From positions 1-64,000 of the forward strand of contig CAJUBQ010000015.1 in NCBI GenBank assembly GCA_910584595.1: a stretch of DNA of 64,000 bases. Reading direction: 5' to 3'. The translations under genes and the position numbers were made by a program. Below are positions 63,511 to 64,000 of this stretch, piece after piece (positions within the stretch are counted from its first letter, which is position 1; every line of letters begins with the position of its first letter). Below the pieces are notes generated by a model, which had not been told where the DNA came from, made no database searches, and was given only the letters and a program-made list of their open reading frames with translations. This DNA is from an uncultured Eubacterium sp. GTDB taxonomy: Bacteria > Bacillota > Clostridia > Lachnospirales > Lachnospiraceae.

Positions 63511-64000
63511 ATGACGATATTAGATCAAATTGCAGCAAAAACGAGAGAACGGATTGCGCATCGGAAAACGATAGTTTCTTTGGAAGTGTTACGTATGCAG
63601 GCGGAAGCGTTAGATACTGATTACACTTTCCCATTTGAGCAGGCATTAAAACAAGAGGGAGTTTCCTTTATTTGTGAGGTAAAAAAAGCTTCCCCATCAA
63701 AAGGTGTCATTGCGGCGGAGTTTCCGTATTTGCAGATTGCCAAAGAGTACGAAGCGGCAGGGGCGTCGGCAATATCCTGCCTTACGGAGCCGTTTTATTT
63801 TCAGGGCAGAGATGAATATTTAAAAGAGATTGCATCGCAGGTGTCAATTCCCGTATTACGCAAAGACTTTACGATAGATCCTTATATGATTTATGAAGCA
63901 AAAGTATTGGGGGCGTCTGCAGTGCTTCTCATTTGTGCGCTGTTATCAGAAAAAGAATTAAAGGATTATTTAATGATTTCTGATCGATTAGGATTGTCAG
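63511..64000 (+). CDS. trpC: indole-3-glycerol phosphate synthase, partial
   Basis: The first 163 residues are present; the gene runs off the right edge. CEVKKASPSKG contains the catalytic Lys of the IGPS barrel, AKEYEAAGASAISCLTEP and LRKDFTIDPYMIYEA follow in the correct order. GGAAGAGAG before the ATG at 63511. It closes the indole ring from CdRP. Whether it is fused to trpF cannot be seen. Confidence 0.95.
   Translation, partial: MTILDQIAAKTRERIAHRKTIVSLEVLRMQAEALDTDYTFPFEQALKQEGVSFICEVKKASPSKGVIAAEFPYLQIAKEYEAAGASAISCLTEPFYFQGRDEYLKEIASQVSIPVLRKDFTIDPYMIYEAKVLGASAVLLICALLSEKELKDYLMISDRLGLS

Overview
The window looks like the chromosome of an anaerobic, spore-forming Firmicute of the Lachnospiraceae type. 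The signs are a SpoVAF/GerA-family germination protein, NADP-type glutamate dehydrogenase, an IscR-like Rrf2 regulator, twin YhgE/Pip membrane proteins, a class B sortase with a TPKTGD-type sorting signal, a tryptophan T-box leader and strong AGGAGG ribosome binding sites. No rRNA, intact tRNA or CRISPR array is visible.

Layout. (1) 1-7.4 kb is a decayed mobile-element zone. It holds phased palindromes, a small XRE repressor divergent from two tiny genes, two tandem RNA-like hairpins, a HUH Rep remnant joined out of frame to a tyrosine-recombinase tail, a coupled pair of small unknown genes, an AT-rich 331-residue unknown protein with a Cys4 knuckle, and an IS200 relic. (2) 7.4-18.8 kb is a surface cluster: a 2896-residue secreted Ig-like repeat protein, a class B sortase and a BspA-type leucine-rich repeat protein with a sorting signal. 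(3) 18.8-22.2 kb is housekeeping: gdhA, a small Cys-containing protein, a frameshifted nuclease-like gene and a formate/nitrite transporter. (4) 22.2-31.9 kb is a second accessory island. It contains a truncated serine recombinase, a UvrD-type helicase killed by an amber codon and by a 176-bp MITE, a GNAT toxin-antitoxin-like pair, IS4-type and TnpB relics, an ECF sigma/anti-sigma pair, an XRE membrane regulator with a DUF6483-type partner, a second MITE copy and an integrase tail. (5) 32-59.8 kb is mostly core: panBCD, a PsiE-like protein, SpoVAF-like, hemolysin III, TraX, MATE, Rrf2, GH13, an FGGY kinase, a GH53 galactanase lipoprotein with an Fn3 partner, twin YhgE/Pip proteins, trpS, a broken YoeB/RelB pair, a C39-like peptidase, ldh, CorA and a SNF2/SWIM helicase. 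(6) 59.8-64 kb is the start of the trp operon (T-box, trpE, trpG, trpD, trpC running off the edge).

How genes work together. The sortase probably anchors the downstream leucine-rich repeat protein, while the giant protein has no sorting signal of its own. panB-panC-panD make pantothenate from 2-oxoisovalerate and aspartate. trpEG-D-C carry chorismate towards indole-glycerol phosphate, and transcription is probably gated by uncharged tRNA-Trp through the T-box. GH53, the FGGY kinase and GH13 point to use of plant galactans, pentoses and starch.

The most unusual signals are structural rather than named genes. They are two tandem hairpins with compensatory stem changes at 1793-1896, three helically phased palindromes at 85-216, a CTAG-duplicating 176-bp MITE present twice, a second small TIR repeat family present twice, 36-bp tandem repeats upstream of the giant surface gene, and an extra strong terminator between the trp T-box and trpE. 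All calls come from reading the sequence; no homology search was run.
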